A DNA stretch of 64,000 nt from Streptomyces zingiberis. Lineage in GTDB: Bacteria > Actinomycetota > Actinomycetes > Streptomycetales > Streptomycetaceae. The DNA is taken from assembly GCF_012034935.1 (NCBI RefSeq), contig NZ_JAATEN010000021.1, positions 60,423-124,422 of the forward strand. Reading direction: 5' to 3'. The notes under the pieces were generated by a model. The model ran no database searches. It had not been told where the DNA came from and saw only the letters and a program-made list of their open reading frames with translations. Of this stretch, positions 8,462 through 17,839 are shown one piece after another (the first letter of the stretch is position 1; every line of letters begins with the position of its first letter). The position numbers and the translations under genes were made by a program.

Positions 8462-8564
8462 GCGGTACAGGGTACGGCCCGCCGGGCCTCACCCGGCAAC
8501 GCCCCATCGCGAAACGGACCGCCACCCCATACGCCGGAGCCACGGAAGTGACGGGAGTGTTCAT

Positions 8565-10301
8565 ATGACGGAGGGCCGGCAGACGAGCCGCCGCAGCCAG
8601 GCATGGTTCGGCGCCCGGGGCAGGAGCGGGATGCTGTACCGCTCCTGGATGCGCAACCAGGGATTCGGGCACGAGGTGTTCGACGGGCGTCCCGTCATCG
8701 GTATCGCGACCAGCGCCTCCGAACTCGCCCCCTGCAACGCCCATCTGACCCGTGTCGCCGAGGCCGTCAAGCGCGGTGTGTGGCAGGCGGGCGGCTTTCC
8801 CCTCCAGTTCCCGACCATGGCCACGGGCGAGACCCTGATGCGCCCCACCGCGATGCTGTACCGCAACCTCATGGCCATGGAGGTCGAGGAGCTGATACGG
8901 GCGAACCCGCTCGACGGTGTCGTGCTGCTGTCCGGCTGCGACAAGACGACCCCCGCCATGCTCATGGGCGCCGCCAGCGTCGACCTGCCCGCCGTCATGG
9001 TCACCGGCGGGCCCATGCTCAACGGCAAGTACCGGGGCCAGGACGTGGGATCCGGCACCCACGTGTGGAAGTTCGAGGAGGACCTGAAGACCGGCCGGAT
9101 GACCGAGGAGGAGTGCTTCTTCGCCGAAGGGTGCATGGCCCGCTCCAACGGGCACTGCATGACGATGGGCACCGCCTCGACGATGGCCTGCATGGCCGAG
9201 GCGCTCGGCATGCAGCTGCCGGGTTCGGCGGCCTGGCCCGCGGTCGACTCCCGGCGGATGGAGATCGCGCAGGCGGCGGGGCAGCGCATCGTGCGGATGG
9301 TGGAGGAGGAGCTGCGCCCCTCGCGGATCCTGACCCGGGAGGCGTTCGAGAACGCCATCCGGGTCAACGCGGCCATCGGCGGCTCCACGAACGCCATCAT
9401 CCACCTCACCGCCCTCGCGGGGCGCGTCGGCGTCGAGCTGGGCCTGCGGGACTTCGACGAGCTGGTCCGCGCGGTGCCGACCCTGGTCAACCTGATGCCC
9501 AGCGGCACGTACCTCATGGAGGACTTCGCCTACGCGGGCGGCCTGCCCGCCGTGATCGCCGAACTCCTCGGCGGCGATCTGCTGCACGGCGAGCAGATCA
9601 CGGTCACCGGGCGCACGATCGCCGAGAACACCGAGCCCGCCGAGCGCATCGGCTCCGGCGCCATCACCGGCCTCGACGCCCCCTTCCAGCCGGCCGGTAC
9701 CGGAATCGCGGTCCTGCGCGGCAACCTGTGCCCCGACGGTGCCGTGATCAAGCAGTCCGCCGCGTCACCGCACCTGCTCACCCACCGCGGCCCGGCCCGG
9801 GTCTTCGACTCTCCCGAGGCCTACCACGAGGTGGCCGACGACCCGGACCTCGACGTCGACGAGAACACCGTCATCGTCATCCGCAACGCCGGCCCCAAGG
9901 GCTACCCCGGCATGCCCGAGGTCTCCAACGTGCCGCTGCCCGCCAAGCTGCTGAAGGCCGGCGTCACCGACATGGTGCGCGTCTGCGACGGCCGGATGAG
10001 CGGCACGGGCTACGGGACGGTGGTCCTGCACGTGGCGCCCGAGGCCGCCGTCGGCGGGCCGCTCGCCCTGGTGCGCGACGGCGACCCCGTCGTCCTCGAC
10101 GTCCCCGGCCGCACCCTGCGCCTGGACGTGGACGACGCCGAGCTCGCCCGGCGCCGGGAGGCGTGGCGGGCACCCGCCGGGCGGCACACCGGGGGATACA
10201 CCTGGCTCTACACCGAGCATGTGGAACAGGCCCACCGGGGAGCCGACTTCGGCTTCCTGCGCGGAAGCCGGGGACACGAGGTTCCCCGCGACTCCCACTG
10301 A
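8565..10301 (+). CDS. IlvD/Edd-family sugar-acid dehydratase (pentonate dehydratase-like)
   Basis: A 578-residue Fe-S dehydratase. Cluster and active-site motifs are visible: APCNAHL, SGCDKTTPAMLMG, the paired cysteines in EGCMARSNGHCMTMGTAS, and the C-terminal CDGRMSGT. Within the superfamily the length and sequence point to L-arabinonate/D-xylonate-type dehydratases rather than dihydroxy-acid dehydratase; the exact sugar is not certain. The reaction removes water to give a 2-keto-3-deoxy sugar acid. The ATG at 8565 follows a GGGAG site. The next gene is an FAH-fold enzyme, as in non-phosphorylative pentose oxidation operons. A GntR gene faces it. Confidence 0.9.
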   Translation: MTEGRQTSRRSQAWFGARGRSGMLYRSWMRNQGFGHEVFDGRPVIGIATSASELAPCNAHLTRVAEAVKRGVWQAGGFPLQFPTMATGETLMRPTAMLYRNLMAMEVEELIRANPLDGVVLLSGCDKTTPAMLMGAASVDLPAVMVTGGPMLNGKYRGQDVGSGTHVWKFEEDLKTGRMTEEECFFAEGCMARSNGHCMTMGTASTMACMAEALGMQLPGSAAWPAVDSRRMEIAQAAGQRIVRMVEEELRPSRILTREAFENAIRVNAAIGGSTNAIIHLTALAGRVGVELGLRDFDELVRAVPTLVNLMPSGTYLMEDFAYAGGLPAVIAELLGGDLLHGEQITVTGRTIAENTEPAERIGSGAITGLDAPFQPAGTGIAVLRGNLCPDGAVIKQSAASPHLLTHRGPARVFDSPEAYHEVADDPDLDVDENTVIVIRNAGPKGYPGMPEVSNVPLPAKLLKAGVTDMVRVCDGRMSGTGYGTVVLHVAPEAAVGGPLALVRDGDPVVLDVPGRTLRLDVDDAELARRREAWRAPAGRHTGGYTWLYTEHVEQAHRGADFGFLRGSRGHEVPRDSH

Positions 10302-10389
10302 GACCGCACCGGACGAACCGGCCCCCCAGGTCCCTCGCCCCGCCCCCGCGACCCCTCGCGCCCTCGCGCGATCAGGAGGACAACCGACC

Positions 10390-11577
10390 GTGGAATCGGC
10401 AGCAGCGCGCCCCCGTCCGGCCCTCACCCCCGGGTCCGTCCTGCCGGAGGACGCCGGCCGGGCCACCCTCGTCGCGCGGGTCCACGACCCGGAGGCGGGC
10501 GGGCCCTGCGTGGCCGCGGTCCGCGGCGAGCACGTCGTCGACCTGACGGCCCACGCGCCCACCGTCTCCGACCTCATGGAACGCGAGGACGCGGGGAGGA
10601 TCGTCCGCGAGGCCGGCGGCGGACGGGCCTGGCGCCTGGACGCCCTGCTCGACGCCCCGGCCGGCCGCCCCGGCCTCCCTCATCTGCTCGCGCCCGTCGA
10701 CCTTCAGGTGATCAAGGCCGCGGGTGTCACCTTCGCCCGCAGCCTGCTGGAGCGCGTCATCGAAGAGCGGACGGGCGGCGACCCGTCGCAGGCCGCGCGG
10801 GTGCGGGCGCGCGTCGGGGAGGTGGTGGGCGGCAGACTCGACGGCATCCGTCCCGGGTCGCCCGAGGCGGAGCGGGCCAGGGAACTGCTCGTCGCCGAGG
10901 GACTGTGGTCGCAGTACCTGGAGGTCGGGATCGGGCCGGACCCGGAGGTGTTCACCAAGGCCCCGGTGCTGTCCGCGGTCGGCACCGGCGCCGACATCGG
11001 CGTGCTCTCCGCCTCGGCGTGGAACAACCCCGAGCCCGAGGCCGTCCTGGTGGTGGACTCACGCGGCCGGGTACGCGGCGCCACCCTGGGCAACGACGTC
11101 AACCTCCGCGACATCGAGGGACGCAGCGCCCTGCTGCTGTCCCGCGCGAAGGACAACAACGCCTCGTGCGCGATCGGCCCGTTCATCCGCCTGTTCGACG
11201 AGGACTTCGGTCTCGACACCGTCCGCGGGCTCGGCATCGACCTGCGGATCGACGGCACGGACGGTTACGTCCTGCACGGCAGCAGTTCCCTGCGCGAGAT
11301 CAGCCGCGACGTCCTGGACCTGGTGGCCGCCACCCACGGGGCGCACCATCAGTACCCGGACGGCTTCGTGCTGTTCACCGGCACGCTGTTCGCCCCCACC
11401 GAGGACCGGGGAGCGCCCGGCGCGGGCTTCACCCACGTGTACGGGGACGTCGTGCGGATCTCCAGCCCGCGCCTCGGCGCACTCGTCAACACGGTCGTTC
11501 TCAGCGAGCAGGCCGCGCCGTGGACGTTCGGCGTGGGAGCGCTGATGCGCAACCTCGCCCGCCGCGGCCTGCTGTGA
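10390..11577 (+). CDS. Fumarylacetoacetate hydrolase-family enzyme (2-keto-3-deoxy-pentonate dehydratase-like)
   Basis: A 395-residue FAH-superfamily protein. The FAH core shows GADIGV, the metal/active-site block NNPEPEAVLVVDSRGRVRGA, then LGNDVNLRDIEGRSALLL and SRAKDNNASCAIGPFIRL. Members paired with pentonate dehydratases convert 2-keto-3-deoxy-arabinonate to 2-oxoglutarate semialdehyde, and the neighbour supports that role; the family also includes hydrolases. The GTG at 10390 follows an AGGAGG site. The operon appears to lack the semialdehyde dehydrogenase needed to finish the route, which would have to be supplied elsewhere. Confidence 0.85.
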   Translation: MESAAARPRPALTPGSVLPEDAGRATLVARVHDPEAGGPCVAAVRGEHVVDLTAHAPTVSDLMEREDAGRIVREAGGGRAWRLDALLDAPAGRPGLPHLLAPVDLQVIKAAGVTFARSLLERVIEERTGGDPSQAARVRARVGEVVGGRLDGIRPGSPEAERARELLVAEGLWSQYLEVGIGPDPEVFTKAPVLSAVGTGADIGVLSASAWNNPEPEAVLVVDSRGRVRGATLGNDVNLRDIEGRSALLLSRAKDNNASCAIGPFIRLFDEDFGLDTVRGLGIDLRIDGTDGYVLHGSSSLREISRDVLDLVAATHGAHHQYPDGFVLFTGTLFAPTEDRGAPGAGFTHVYGDVVRISSPRLGALVNTVVLSEQAAPWTFGVGALMRNLARRGLL

Positions 11578-11606
11578 GCGACGGCCCCGGGCCTGCTCCC
11601 AGGGCC

Positions 11607-11651
11607 GGTGTGCGCGGCGCCGCCGGTGCCGCGGTGAGCACCGCGCACACC
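11607..11651. terminator. Bidirectional terminator between convergent operons
   Basis: An 11-base perfect stem (11607-11617 with 11641-11651) encloses a smaller internal hairpin. It lies between the converging ends of the FAH-family gene and the beta-xylosidase gene. There is no T-tract, as is usual in streptomycetes. Confidence 0.5.
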
Positions 11652-11655
11652 CGGT

Positions 11656-14040
11656 TCAGGCCCGGGCGGCGGCCGGTTCCTGACCGAACGTGGCGTGCAG
11701 GCGCCGGGTGTGATCCACGGGGCGCTCGGCCCCGGTCAGCGTGACCCTGGCCGTCAGGCGCGGATCCGCGCTGGAGGCGGCCAGGCGCAGCTCCAGCTCG
11801 CCCGGTTCGACGACGCGCCGGCCGTCGCGGCCGGTGAAGGAGGCGAGGTCGGCGGGGACCGTGACCCGCAGGCGCCGGGCCTCGCCCCGTTCCAGCCCGA
11901 CCCGGGTGTAGCCGATGAGGCGCTGCACCGGCTGGACGACGGAGGCGACCGGGTCGTGCAGGTAGAGCTGGACGACCTCGGTCCCGGCCCGCCCGCCGGT
12001 GTTGCGCACGGTGAAGGTGAGGGTGAACTCGCCGTCCGTCGGGGCCTCCTGCCCGCCGACGGCCAGGTCCGTCCAGTCGAAGCGCGTGTAGGACAGGCCG
12101 TGGCCGAAGGCGAACGCCGGGGTCGGGTCGATGCTGGAGACCGAGCCCGCGTGGGCGAGCCGCGCCCCGAGGTACGTGGCCGGCTGGGCACCCGGTCCCC
12201 GCGGCACGCTGACCGGCAGGCGTCCGGAGGGGTTGACGCGGCCGCCGAGCACCCCGGCGATCGCGTGCGTGCCCTCCTCACCGGGGAAGAAGGACTGCAC
12301 GATCGCGGCGGACTCCGTCACCGCGCGGCCGAGGGCGTAGGGCCGCCCCGCGAGCAGCACGGTGACCACGGGTGTCTCCAGGTCGAGCAGGGTGTCGAGC
12401 AGCTGCTGCTGGGCTCCGGGCAGCACCAGCGACTCGACGTCGCATCCCTCACCGCTGGTGCCCCGCCCGAAGAGCCCGGCGCGGTCGCCGAGCACCACCA
12501 GGGCGACGTCGGCCCCGCGCGCCGCCTCGGCGGCCCCGGGGATGCCGGAGAGATCCCCGTCGTCGACGCCGGTGCCACGGGCGACCGTGATCTCGGCGTC
12601 CGGGAACTCGGCGGTGAGCGTGTCGCGCAGCGTGGGCAGTTCGATGCCGAGCGGGGTCCCGGGGTGGCGGACGCCGATGTGCTGCGGGAAGGAGTAGCAG
12701 CCGAGGACGGCGGTGGGCTCGTCGGCGTTGGGACCGATCAGGGCGATGCGGCGGGGCCGCTCCAGCGGCAGGGTCCCGTCGTTGCTCAGCAGCACGACCG
12801 CTTCCTCGGCGAGCGTGCGGGCCAGCGCGCGGTTGCCCGGGCCGTCCAGGTCGACCCGGCCGCGCAGGGCCGCCGGATCGTCCAGGTCCGCGCCCTGGAG
12901 CGCGGCCGGCACGGGGTCCCAGTCGGCGTCGAGCAGGCCGAGCGCCGCCTTCTGGGTGAGGATCCGGCGCAGGGCGCGATCGACCACCGCCTCCGGTACC
13001 CGGCCGTCGGCGACCGCCTCGGCCAGGGGCTCGCCGTAGGTCTTGACGTTGGGCAGTTCGACGTCGATGCCCGCGCGCAGCGCGGCGCCGGCGGCACCGG
13101 CCCAGTCGGCCGCCACGCCGTGCAGGGTCTTCAGGAAGGCGATGGCGAAGTAGTCCGCGACGACGGTGCCGTCGAAGCCCCAGGTGTCCCGCAGCAACCC
13201 GGTGAGCAGGTCCTCGTCCGCCGCGGAGGGCATGCCGTCGATGTCGGTGTAGGAGTTCATCACCGACCGGGCGCCGCCGTCCCGGATCGCCATCTCGAAG
13301 GGGGGCAGCAGAACGTCGGCGAGCTCACGCGGCCCCACGGAGGAGGGAGCGAGGTTACGGCCGGCGCGGGAGGCCGAGTAGCCGGCGAAGTGCTTGAGGG
13401 TGGCGACGATCCCGGCGGACTCCAGGCCCTGCACGTAGGCCGTCCCGACGGTGCCGACGAGGTACGGGTCCTCGCCGATGGTCTCCTCGACCCGGCCCCA
13501 GCGGGCGTCGCGCACGACGTCCAGGATGGGCGCGAGTCCCTGGTGGACGCCGACGGCGCGCATGTCCCGGCCGATGGCGGTGGCCATGCGCCGCACCACG
13601 TCCGGGTCGAAGGTGGCGCCCCAGGACAGCGGTACGGGGTAGGCCGTCGCCCCCCAGGCGGCGAAGCCGGCCAGGCACTCGTCGTGCGCGAGGGCGGGGA
13701 TGCCGAACCGGTTCGTTGCGGCGATCCGGGCCTGGGAGCGGGCCAGGGAGAGCGCGCCCAGGGCGGGGTCGACGGGGATCGTGCCGAAGGGCCGGGTCAG
13801 CTGGCCCAGTCCGGTGGGCAGGAGCGCCTCGAGATCGACGGGGTCCTCCATGTCGTGCTGGTGGGGGGCCACTTCACCGCCCTGGTCGGAGGCGCCCACC
13901 CACACCCCGTAGAGCTGGGCGGTCTTCTCCCGCAGGGTCATCGCGCCGATCAGGGCGTCGACCCTCACGGCGACGGGAACGGCGGGGTCGTTCCAGAGAG
14001 GGGTGCCGGGGTCGGTCTCCGCGGCCACGCTGGCGTTCAC
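11656..14040 (-). CDS. bxlA: Glycoside hydrolase family 3 beta-xylosidase/beta-glucosidase
   Basis: A 794-residue GH3 enzyme without a signal peptide, so it acts inside the cell. The N-terminal TIM barrel includes the family signatures EETIGEDP and TLKHFAGYSA, and the probable nucleophile Asp296 in VVADYFAI. The second domain has LIGPNADEP, and a fibronectin-III-like C-terminus starts near residue 690 (FTVRNTGG). It is the last gene of a unit with a sugar-binding lipoprotein and two permeases, the same order as the xylobiose operon bxlEFGA of Streptomyces thermoviolaceus. It should hydrolyse imported xylobiose to xylose. Activity on other beta-linked sugars cannot be excluded. Confidence 0.9.
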   Translation of the reverse strand: MNASVAAETDPGTPLWNDPAVPVAVRVDALIGAMTLREKTAQLYGVWVGASDQGGEVAPHQHDMEDPVDLEALLPTGLGQLTRPFGTIPVDPALGALSLARSQARIAATNRFGIPALAHDECLAGFAAWGATAYPVPLSWGATFDPDVVRRMATAIGRDMRAVGVHQGLAPILDVVRDARWGRVEETIGEDPYLVGTVGTAYVQGLESAGIVATLKHFAGYSASRAGRNLAPSSVGPRELADVLLPPFEMAIRDGGARSVMNSYTDIDGMPSAADEDLLTGLLRDTWGFDGTVVADYFAIAFLKTLHGVAADWAGAAGAALRAGIDVELPNVKTYGEPLAEAVADGRVPEAVVDRALRRILTQKAALGLLDADWDPVPAALQGADLDDPAALRGRVDLDGPGNRALARTLAEEAVVLLSNDGTLPLERPRRIALIGPNADEPTAVLGCYSFPQHIGVRHPGTPLGIELPTLRDTLTAEFPDAEITVARGTGVDDGDLSGIPGAAEAARGADVALVVLGDRAGLFGRGTSGEGCDVESLVLPGAQQQLLDTLLDLETPVVTVLLAGRPYALGRAVTESAAIVQSFFPGEEGTHAIAGVLGGRVNPSGRLPVSVPRGPGAQPATYLGARLAHAGSVSSIDPTPAFAFGHGLSYTRFDWTDLAVGGQEAPTDGEFTLTFTVRNTGGRAGTEVVQLYLHDPVASVVQPVQRLIGYTRVGLERGEARRLRVTVPADLASFTGRDGRRVVEPGELELRLAASSADPRLTARVTLTGAERPVDHTRRLHATFGQEPAAARA

Positions 14041-14149
14041 TTTCCTCCTACGTCCCCCGGGCCCTGGGGCGGGCGTGACGGGGACGGATCGACGGGCGGA
14101 TGGGGGGCGGCGGGGCGTCTCCGGGCGGCGGTGCCGTCCCCGCCGCCGG

Positions 14150-15046
14150 TCAGCGGCTGAATCCGGCGGTCAGACCGCTGAGCAGCTGGCGGCGGCCGAA
14201 GGCGTACAGCACCAGGACGGGCAGGGTGGTGAGGACGACGGCGGCGAGGACGGCGGGGACGTTGACCCCGTACTGGCCCTGGAAGGTCCACAGCGCGAGG
14301 GGCAGGGTCCGCAGGTCCGGGCTCTGCGTGAGGACCAGCGGCAGCAGGAATCCGTTCCAGATGGTCAGTGCGTTGAAGATGGTCACGGTGAGGATGGCCG
14401 GCCGTGTCAGCGGTGCCGCCAGCCGCCACAGCGTCGTCCATTCGGTGGCGCCGTCGACCCGCATCGAGTCGAACAGCTCCTTGGGCACGTCCCGGATGAA
14501 GTTGGCGAGCACCAGCACGGACAGCGGGATGGCGAAGGCGATCGACGGGAGGATCAGCGCGGGCAGGCTGTCGTACAGATTCAGCCTGATGATGATCAGG
14601 TAGACCGGGATCACCGTCGCCTGCAACGGGATGGCCAGGCCCATGAGGAACAGCCCGTTCATCGCCCGCAGGAACCGCATGCGCCAGCCGCGCACGATCG
14701 CGTAGGCGGCCATGAAGGAGAACACGACCGCCGGCACCACGGCGCCGGCGGTGACCACGACGCTGTTCAGGAAGTACCGGAGGAAGTCGGACTCGATGAC
14801 CAGTCGGTAGTTCTCCAGGGTGGGGCTGCCCGTGGGCACCAGCGGGTTGCTCGCGTAGTAGTTGCTCTGGGCCTTGAGGCTGGTGATGAGAGTCCAGTAC
14901 AGGGGCACGGCGACGACGGCGAGCCAGAGCCAGCCGGCCAGCCCGCCCGTCCAGTTGCGCCGGCGGGCGGACCGCGGGGGACGGTACTCCCGTTCGCGGT
15001 GGGCGGCCTCTCGTGGCCGTCGCGGCTCGGTCAGCGTGGTGGTCAC
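14150..15046 (-). CDS. bxlG: Carbohydrate ABC transporter permease (MalG type)
   Basis: A 298-residue inner-membrane permease. It has six predicted hydrophobic helices and the cytoplasmic EAA loop (DSMRVDGATEWTTLWRLAAPL region) that docks the ATPase. The start overlaps the upstream permease closely (stop at 15048). Together with the other permease and the binding lipoprotein it forms a CUT1 importer. No ATPase gene is present in the operon, which is normal in streptomycetes because MsiK is shared between sugar transporters. Substrate by context is xylobiose or a related oligosaccharide. Confidence 0.92.
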   Translation of the reverse strand: MTTTLTEPRRPREAAHREREYRPPRSARRRNWTGGLAGWLWLAVVAVPLYWTLITSLKAQSNYYASNPLVPTGSPTLENYRLVIESDFLRYFLNSVVVTAGAVVPAVVFSFMAAYAIVRGWRMRFLRAMNGLFLMGLAIPLQATVIPVYLIIIRLNLYDSLPALILPSIAFAIPLSVLVLANFIRDVPKELFDSMRVDGATEWTTLWRLAAPLTRPAILTVTIFNALTIWNGFLLPLVLTQSPDLRTLPLALWTFQGQYGVNVPAVLAAVVLTTLPVLVLYAFGRRQLLSGLTAGFSR

Positions 15047-15047
15047 G

Positions 15048-15950
15048 TCAGGCCCCCTCGAGTTGGCTCGCGCCGGCGTCCCGGCCCCCGAGCCGGCGCA
15101 GCAGCAGGGCGAGGGCCAGGCCCACCAGAACCAGGATCACCGCGATGGCACTGGCCGGTCCCATCAGGCTGGCCTGGAATCCCCGCTTGTACATGTCCAG
15201 GGCGAGGACCCGGGTGGCGTCGCCGGGGCCGCCCTCGGTCAGGACGAAGATGAGGTCGAAGAAGGTCAGCGACCCGACCACCATCAGCGTGGACGAGGTG
15301 ATGATGGTGTATTTCAGCTGGGGCAGCGTGATGGAGAAGAACTGCCGGATCCGTCCCGCCCCGTCCAGCTGCGCCGCCTCGTACAGCGACTTCGGGATCT
15401 GCTGGACACCGCCCTGGTAGATCAGGGTGTGGAAGGGGATGAACTGCCAGGAGACGACGAAGACGACGACCCCGAAGGCGAGCCCCGGCCGCCCCAGCCA
15501 GTCCTGGCTGAGCAGCGGGATACTCAGCCCGGCGCCGAGCCCGAAGTTGGGGTCCAGCAGGGCCTTGTACGCGATCGCGATCGCCGCGGAGCTGAGCATC
15601 AGCGGGACGAAGTACACCACGCCCAGCACCGCGCGGTAGCGCTGACGGCCCGCCAGGAAGACGCCGAGCAGGATGCTCAGCGGCGTCTGGACGGCCCAGG
15701 ACACGGCCATCACCGCGAACGTCACCCACAGGGCGTGCGGCAGCCCGGGGTCGGTGAGCACCGCACGCCAGCTGGTCAGCCCCGACGGGCGGATGGCACC
15801 GATCCCGTCCCACGTGGTGAAGCTCAGCGCGAAGACACCGACGAGCGGGATCACCGCGAAGCCGACGAAGACCACCAGCGCCGGTGCCGCCAGCCACGGC
15901 AGGATGCTGCGCGGCTCGCGACGCGGCGGGTGGCCGGTGAGCGCGCTCAT
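15048..15950 (-). CDS. bxlF: Carbohydrate ABC transporter permease (MalF type)
   Basis: A 300-residue permease with about six membrane helices. The N-terminus is short, without the large extra periplasmic loop of enteric MalF. The EAA loop is visible as LYEAAQLDGAGRIRQFFSITLPQL. The ATG at 15950 overlaps the stop of the binding-protein gene (ATGA), indicating tight translational coupling. It pairs with the MalG-type permease downstream to make the channel of the importer. Confidence 0.92.
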   Translation of the reverse strand: MSALTGHPPRREPRSILPWLAAPALVVFVGFAVIPLVGVFALSFTTWDGIGAIRPSGLTSWRAVLTDPGLPHALWVTFAVMAVSWAVQTPLSILLGVFLAGRQRYRAVLGVVYFVPLMLSSAAIAIAYKALLDPNFGLGAGLSIPLLSQDWLGRPGLAFGVVVFVVSWQFIPFHTLIYQGGVQQIPKSLYEAAQLDGAGRIRQFFSITLPQLKYTIITSSTLMVVGSLTFFDLIFVLTEGGPGDATRVLALDMYKRGFQASLMGPASAIAVILVLVGLALALLLRRLGGRDAGASQLEGA

Positions 15951-17260
15951 TTCCCGGTGACCGCGTTGAGGTTGCGGGCGAACTGCTCGGGTGAGATGGA
16001 CAGCTGGAACAGTTTGACGATGTTGTCCAGCAGCGTCTCGGCGGCCGCCGGGCGAAGCGCCTGGTCCCAGGACTGGGCGAACACGTCGGCCTTGGTGGCG
16101 AGGTCATAGGTGAACTGCAGGAACTCGGCGCTCTTGGAGGCGGCCAGCAGCTTCTCCGTGCCCAGCCGGATCGGGACCGACCCGTTGTCGATCCACTTCT
16201 TCACCTCCCCCTCCTGGAGGACGCCGGTGGCGAAGAAGTCCTTGGCGATCTTCTTCTGCTCCGCGCTCGCCTTCGAGGAGATGGACAGGTACTGGGCGGG
16301 GTTGCCGACCGTGTTGCTCGGATCGCCCTTGCCGCCCTCGACGGGCGGGAAGTTCATGAAGCCCAGCCCGCCGCCGGAGACGAAGTCACCGCCGTCGGTC
16401 TGCTGGATGCCGTACGACCATGCGCCGTGGAGCATCATCGCGGCCTTGCCGGTGTACAGCAGGGCCTGGTCGGCGTTGGAATCCGCGGTGATCGAGGAGA
16501 AGCCCTTGATGAACCCCTCGGCCTTGACCAGGTCCTGCACCGTGGACAGCGCCTTGAGCGCGTCCGGGTTGGACCAGGCGTTCTTCTCGCCCTCGATGAT
16601 GGTCTCGAAGAGCTCGGAGCCGCCGATGCGGTCGAACAGGAACTCCAGCCACATCATGCTCGTCCACCGGGACTGGCCACCGAGGGAGAACGGCGCTATG
16701 CCCTTCGCGTTGAACTTGGGCACCAGCGCCATGACGTCGTCCCAGGACTCCGGCGGTTCCACGCCGACCTGCTCGAAGACCTTCTTGTTGTAGTAGAGGA
16801 TGATCGGCTGCACGGTCTCGCACGGCATCGCGTAGATCTTGCCGTCGACCGTCGCCGCGTCGAACGAGGTCGGGAACAACCCCTTCTTGACGTCGGAGTT
16901 CTCCTCGAACCACGAGGTGAGGTCCTCGACCTGGCCCGCCTCCGCGTAGGTGCGCAGGGTCCCGCCGCCCCAGCCCCAGATGATGGTGGGCGCCTGCCCG
17001 GAACCGATGGCGGTCTTGATCTTCGTCTTGTACGCGTCGTTCTGGAAGGTGGTGTCCTTGATCTGCCCGTCGGGGTGGGCCTTGTTGAACGCCTCCACCG
17101 CGCCGGCTCTGGCCCCTTCCTGCGGCTGGCCGTTCAGGTACCAGTACGTGGCCCCGCCACCGCTCTTGCCGGGGCCGGAGGAGCCGCCGCAGGCCGTCAG
17201 CGCCGCGGAGACCGGCACGCCGGCGGCCAGGGCGAGGAGGGTACGTCGGGAGAGCGCCAT
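15947..17260 (-). CDS. bxlE: Sugar-binding lipoprotein of the ABC importer
   Basis: A 437-residue extracellular solute-binding protein (family 1). The N-terminus combines a twin-arginine-like SRRTLLALAAG with a lipobox ending in LTACGG, so it is exported and lipid-anchored at that cysteine. The mature domain has the usual cluster-B pattern (ATYWYLNGQPQEGA, GLGFMNFPP). The ATG at 17260 is chosen because the signal sequence starts there; the frame extends further upstream to 17359 without coding character. It heads the operon and is divergent from the LacI-type regulator with TTTCGAAA palindromes in between. Confidence 0.9.
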   Translation of the reverse strand: MALSRRTLLALAAGVPVSAALTACGGSSGPGKSGGGATYWYLNGQPQEGARAGAVEAFNKAHPDGQIKDTTFQNDAYKTKIKTAIGSGQAPTIIWGWGGGTLRTYAEAGQVEDLTSWFEENSDVKKGLFPTSFDAATVDGKIYAMPCETVQPIILYYNKKVFEQVGVEPPESWDDVMALVPKFNAKGIAPFSLGGQSRWTSMMWLEFLFDRIGGSELFETIIEGEKNAWSNPDALKALSTVQDLVKAEGFIKGFSSITADSNADQALLYTGKAAMMLHGAWSYGIQQTDGGDFVSGGGLGFMNFPPVEGGKGDPSNTVGNPAQYLSISSKASAEQKKIAKDFFATGVLQEGEVKKWIDNGSVPIRLGTEKLLAASKSAEFLQFTYDLATKADVFAQSWDQALRPAAAETLLDNIVKLFQLSISPEQFARNLNAVTGK

Positions 17261-17321
17261 GTCTTGTCTCCGTACTCGAGAGCCACCGGCTTCTCGGGGT
17301 GAGGAAGGTGCCGGCTGAAAA

Positions 17322-17332
17322 GTTTTCGAAAC
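17322..17332. promoter_or_regulatory. Candidate LacI operator 1 (core TTTCGAAA)
   Basis: GTTTTCGAAAC lies about 60 bases upstream of the binding-protein start. Its core TTTCGAAA recurs at 17478-17485. Xylan and xylobiose genes of streptomycetes are reported to carry CGAA/TTCG-type half-sites for their LacI regulators, which this fits. Confidence 0.6.
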
Positions 17333-17476
17333 AGTCTTCTCCGAACTCTGTTGGTGCAAATTAGGTTTCGGGTTGACGCGCTGTCAAGGTCCGTGCGGGC
17401 ACGTTGTAGAGGGGCGGACGGCTGCGTAATATCAAGCAGGGGCGGCCCGCGGGAGGCCTTGCCAGGGATCGAAACT

Positions 17477-17486
17477 ATTTCGAAAT
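17477..17486. promoter_or_regulatory. Candidate LacI operator 2 (ATTTCGAAAT)
   Basis: A perfect ten-base palindrome in the divergent bxl intergenic region. It shares the TTTCGAAA core with the site at 17322 and lies 154 bases away, a spacing that would allow two dimers or a looped tetramer. Confidence 0.6.
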
Positions 17487-17839
17487 GCTCGGGTGGGAAT
17501 GGCGGGTCCAGTCGGCTCCCGGTCGGCCCACCAGGCCGCGGTGCGGCCCCGCCGCCGCTCAGACGGCCGGGCCGGACCGTCCGGCGGACGGCCCGCCGCG
17601 GCCGGAGCCGGGCACCGGGCGCGCGCGTACGGAGCGGTGTGCGGGCCCGTCGCCGACCGGATCGCGGCCACGGACGCGGTCCCGCGCGGTCTCCCGCGGA
17701 TCGCCGGACGTGCCGGGGACGCGTCGGCACCTCCCCGGACGGCCTCGGCGCCAGGGTGCCGTACGGTTGATCGGCTCCACCCGCGCCGCCGTCCCGACCT
17801 GCGGCGCACCACCGGTGGACGGACAGCTGAGAGGAACCG
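17487..17839. other. Long leader between the bxl operators and bxlR
   Basis: The divergent bxl intergenic region spans almost 580 bases. Its regulator-proximal part holds no credible ORF. It is probably the bxlR promoter and a long leader; no clear -10/-35 pair was recognised. Confidence 0.4.

Noticed and set aside
11695..14160. 821-codon frame opposite the beta-xylosidase
   Set aside because: Glycine/arginine-rich antisense shadow. The minus strand carries all GH3 motifs.
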